A DNA stretch of 64,000 bases from Glaciecola sp041380235 (lineage in GTDB: Bacteria > Pseudomonadota > Gammaproteobacteria > Enterobacterales > Alteromonadaceae): NCBI RefSeq assembly GCF_041380235.1, contig NZ_JBGIYY010000001.1, positions 324,004 through 388,003 of the forward strand, in the 5' to 3' direction. The notes under the pieces were generated by a model, which was not told the DNA's origin, made no database searches, and saw only the letters and a list, made by a program, of their open reading frames with translations. A program made the position numbers and the translations under genes. Shown here piece by piece: positions 63,220 through 64,000 of the stretch (positions are counted from its first letter, which is position 1; each line of letters starts with the position of its first letter).

Positions 63220-64000
63220 CTAATCAATATCAAATGGGCTTATCGCCCCTGATGAATGTTGTCCAATTACATGGGTATAAATCTGTGTTGTTCTTAGGTC
63301 GTTATGGCCTAGTAACTCCTGCACTGTGCGAATATCCGCTCCGGCTATAAGCAACTGCGTTGCAAAGGAATGCCTGAATGTATGAGCAGTAACATGCTTT
63401 GTCACGCCAGACTTTCTGACAGCTAACTTCAAGGCTCTTGCCAATGCTGTACTGTGAAGGTGGTGCCGACACTAATAACCATCATAAGGGTGTTCACAGC
63501 GAGTGGTTGATGGGAATAAATACTGCCACTTAAACTCTTTCACAGCATTCGGGTACTTTCTTGCTAGGCTTGGCGGTAAGCTGGTCATCCCGCTTCCCTC
63601 AGCAATATCTTTCATGTGGATGCCGCGCACTTTTTCTACCTGTGCTTTTAATGGCTCAATCAGCTTTTTAGGTAACATGGTAGTACGGTCTTTAGCGCCT
63701 TTTCCTCTAAACACAAATACTGTCTTAGCCTCAAAATCGATATCTTTGACACGCAATTTAAGTAACTCTGCCTTTCGCAAGCCGCTGCCATATAGCAATG
63801 AAAATATGAGTTTATATTGGGGTGTCATTAATCCAATGATTGATAGCGCTTCTTTGTGTGAGAGCACAGTCGGCACTCTAGTAGGTGCTCTGGCTCTCAC
63901 TGCATCAGGTAGAAGCGTTAACTCCCTTTCGAAGATATGCTTATACATAAACACAATGGCGCACAATGCCAAATTCTGTGTAGATGAGGTCACTTCTCGA
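63220..64000 (-). pseudogene. intI: Integron integrase (IntI), interrupted by an in-frame amber codon and cut by the window edge
   Basis: A tyrosine recombinase of the integron class. The frame is open to the right edge, so the N-terminus lies outside. Box I Arg is in LLYGSGLRKAELL, then GKGAKDR, the IntI-specific insertion (KWQYLFPSTT, CRHHLHSTAL), HTFRHSFATQLL (His and Arg), GHNDLRTTQIYTHV (Tyr nucleophile). A TAG at 63474-63472 splits the frame just before CRHHLHS, in the insertion that recognises attC hairpins. The frame after it is otherwise intact, so the mutation is recent or a sequencing error. A truncated product would lack His, Arg and Tyr and be inactive. Confidence 0.9.

Noticed and set aside
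63472..63474. Amber codon read as pyrrolysine or suppressed
   Set aside because: No sign of pyrrolysine genes here, and integron integrases have no conserved special residue at this place. A mutation or sequencing error is simpler.

Overview
The window is a chromosomal segment of a marine-type gammaproteobacterium, most likely from the Alteromonadales (Alteromonadaceae-like). Base composition looks to be in the mid-40s %GC by eye. The placement rests on gene content and order: prfB-lysS, smrB facing prmB-aroC, rnfABCDGE-nth, the Na+-motor protein MotY beside rnt, queC facing queE, fadD-rnd followed by ycgL, ycgM-like and ycgN genes, and natAB-yoaA-tsaB-slp. GTG and TTG start codons are common. 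No genus is claimed.

Layout. 1-9.1 kb: the 3' part of prfB, then lysS, a ketopantoate-reductase-like gene, a pseudouridine synthase, an orphan Hpt protein, a lipoprotein M16 peptidase and gshA. 9.2-19.8 kb: a transglycosylase-like lipoprotein, a 40-residue membrane protein behind two FNR-like sites, a GH16 glucanase, smrB/prmB/aroC, sodB/grxD/bfd/rnt (redox, iron and RNA processing; a Fur-like site precedes bfd), motY and a PAS-rich hybrid histidine kinase without an Hpt domain. 20-26 kb: the complete rnf electron-transport operon with nth, tightly overlapping. 26.3-27.4 kb: two identical tRNA-Asn genes with a near-consensus promoter, then about 930 bp of AT-rich DNA holding a DnaA-box-like cluster and two perfect palindromes. 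27.4-52.2 kb: housekeeping and transport genes (MATE, uvrB, queCE, asnB, an M28 peptidase, natAB, yoaA, tsaB, slp, fadD, rnd and others).

52.2-58.5 kb is the most distinctive region. It holds a glycine-rich, beta-helix-like lipoprotein, then an ECF-like sigma factor, a transmembrane Ser/Thr kinase with a C-terminal TPR region, and a PP2C phosphatase. The sigma factor, kinase and phosphatase are packed as one operon. The sigma factor lacks the acidic region-2 motif normally used to contact RNA polymerase and carries threonines there. This is what is expected of a sigma factor switched on by phosphorylation.

58.6-64 kb: dsbB and a second MATE gene, then a region of mobile-DNA debris. It contains a frameshifted C-terminal fragment of an IS91-family transposase, three orphan genes, one attC-like half site, and, running off the right edge, an integron integrase gene broken by an in-frame amber codon. 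Any attI site and cassette array would be expected beyond position 64000.
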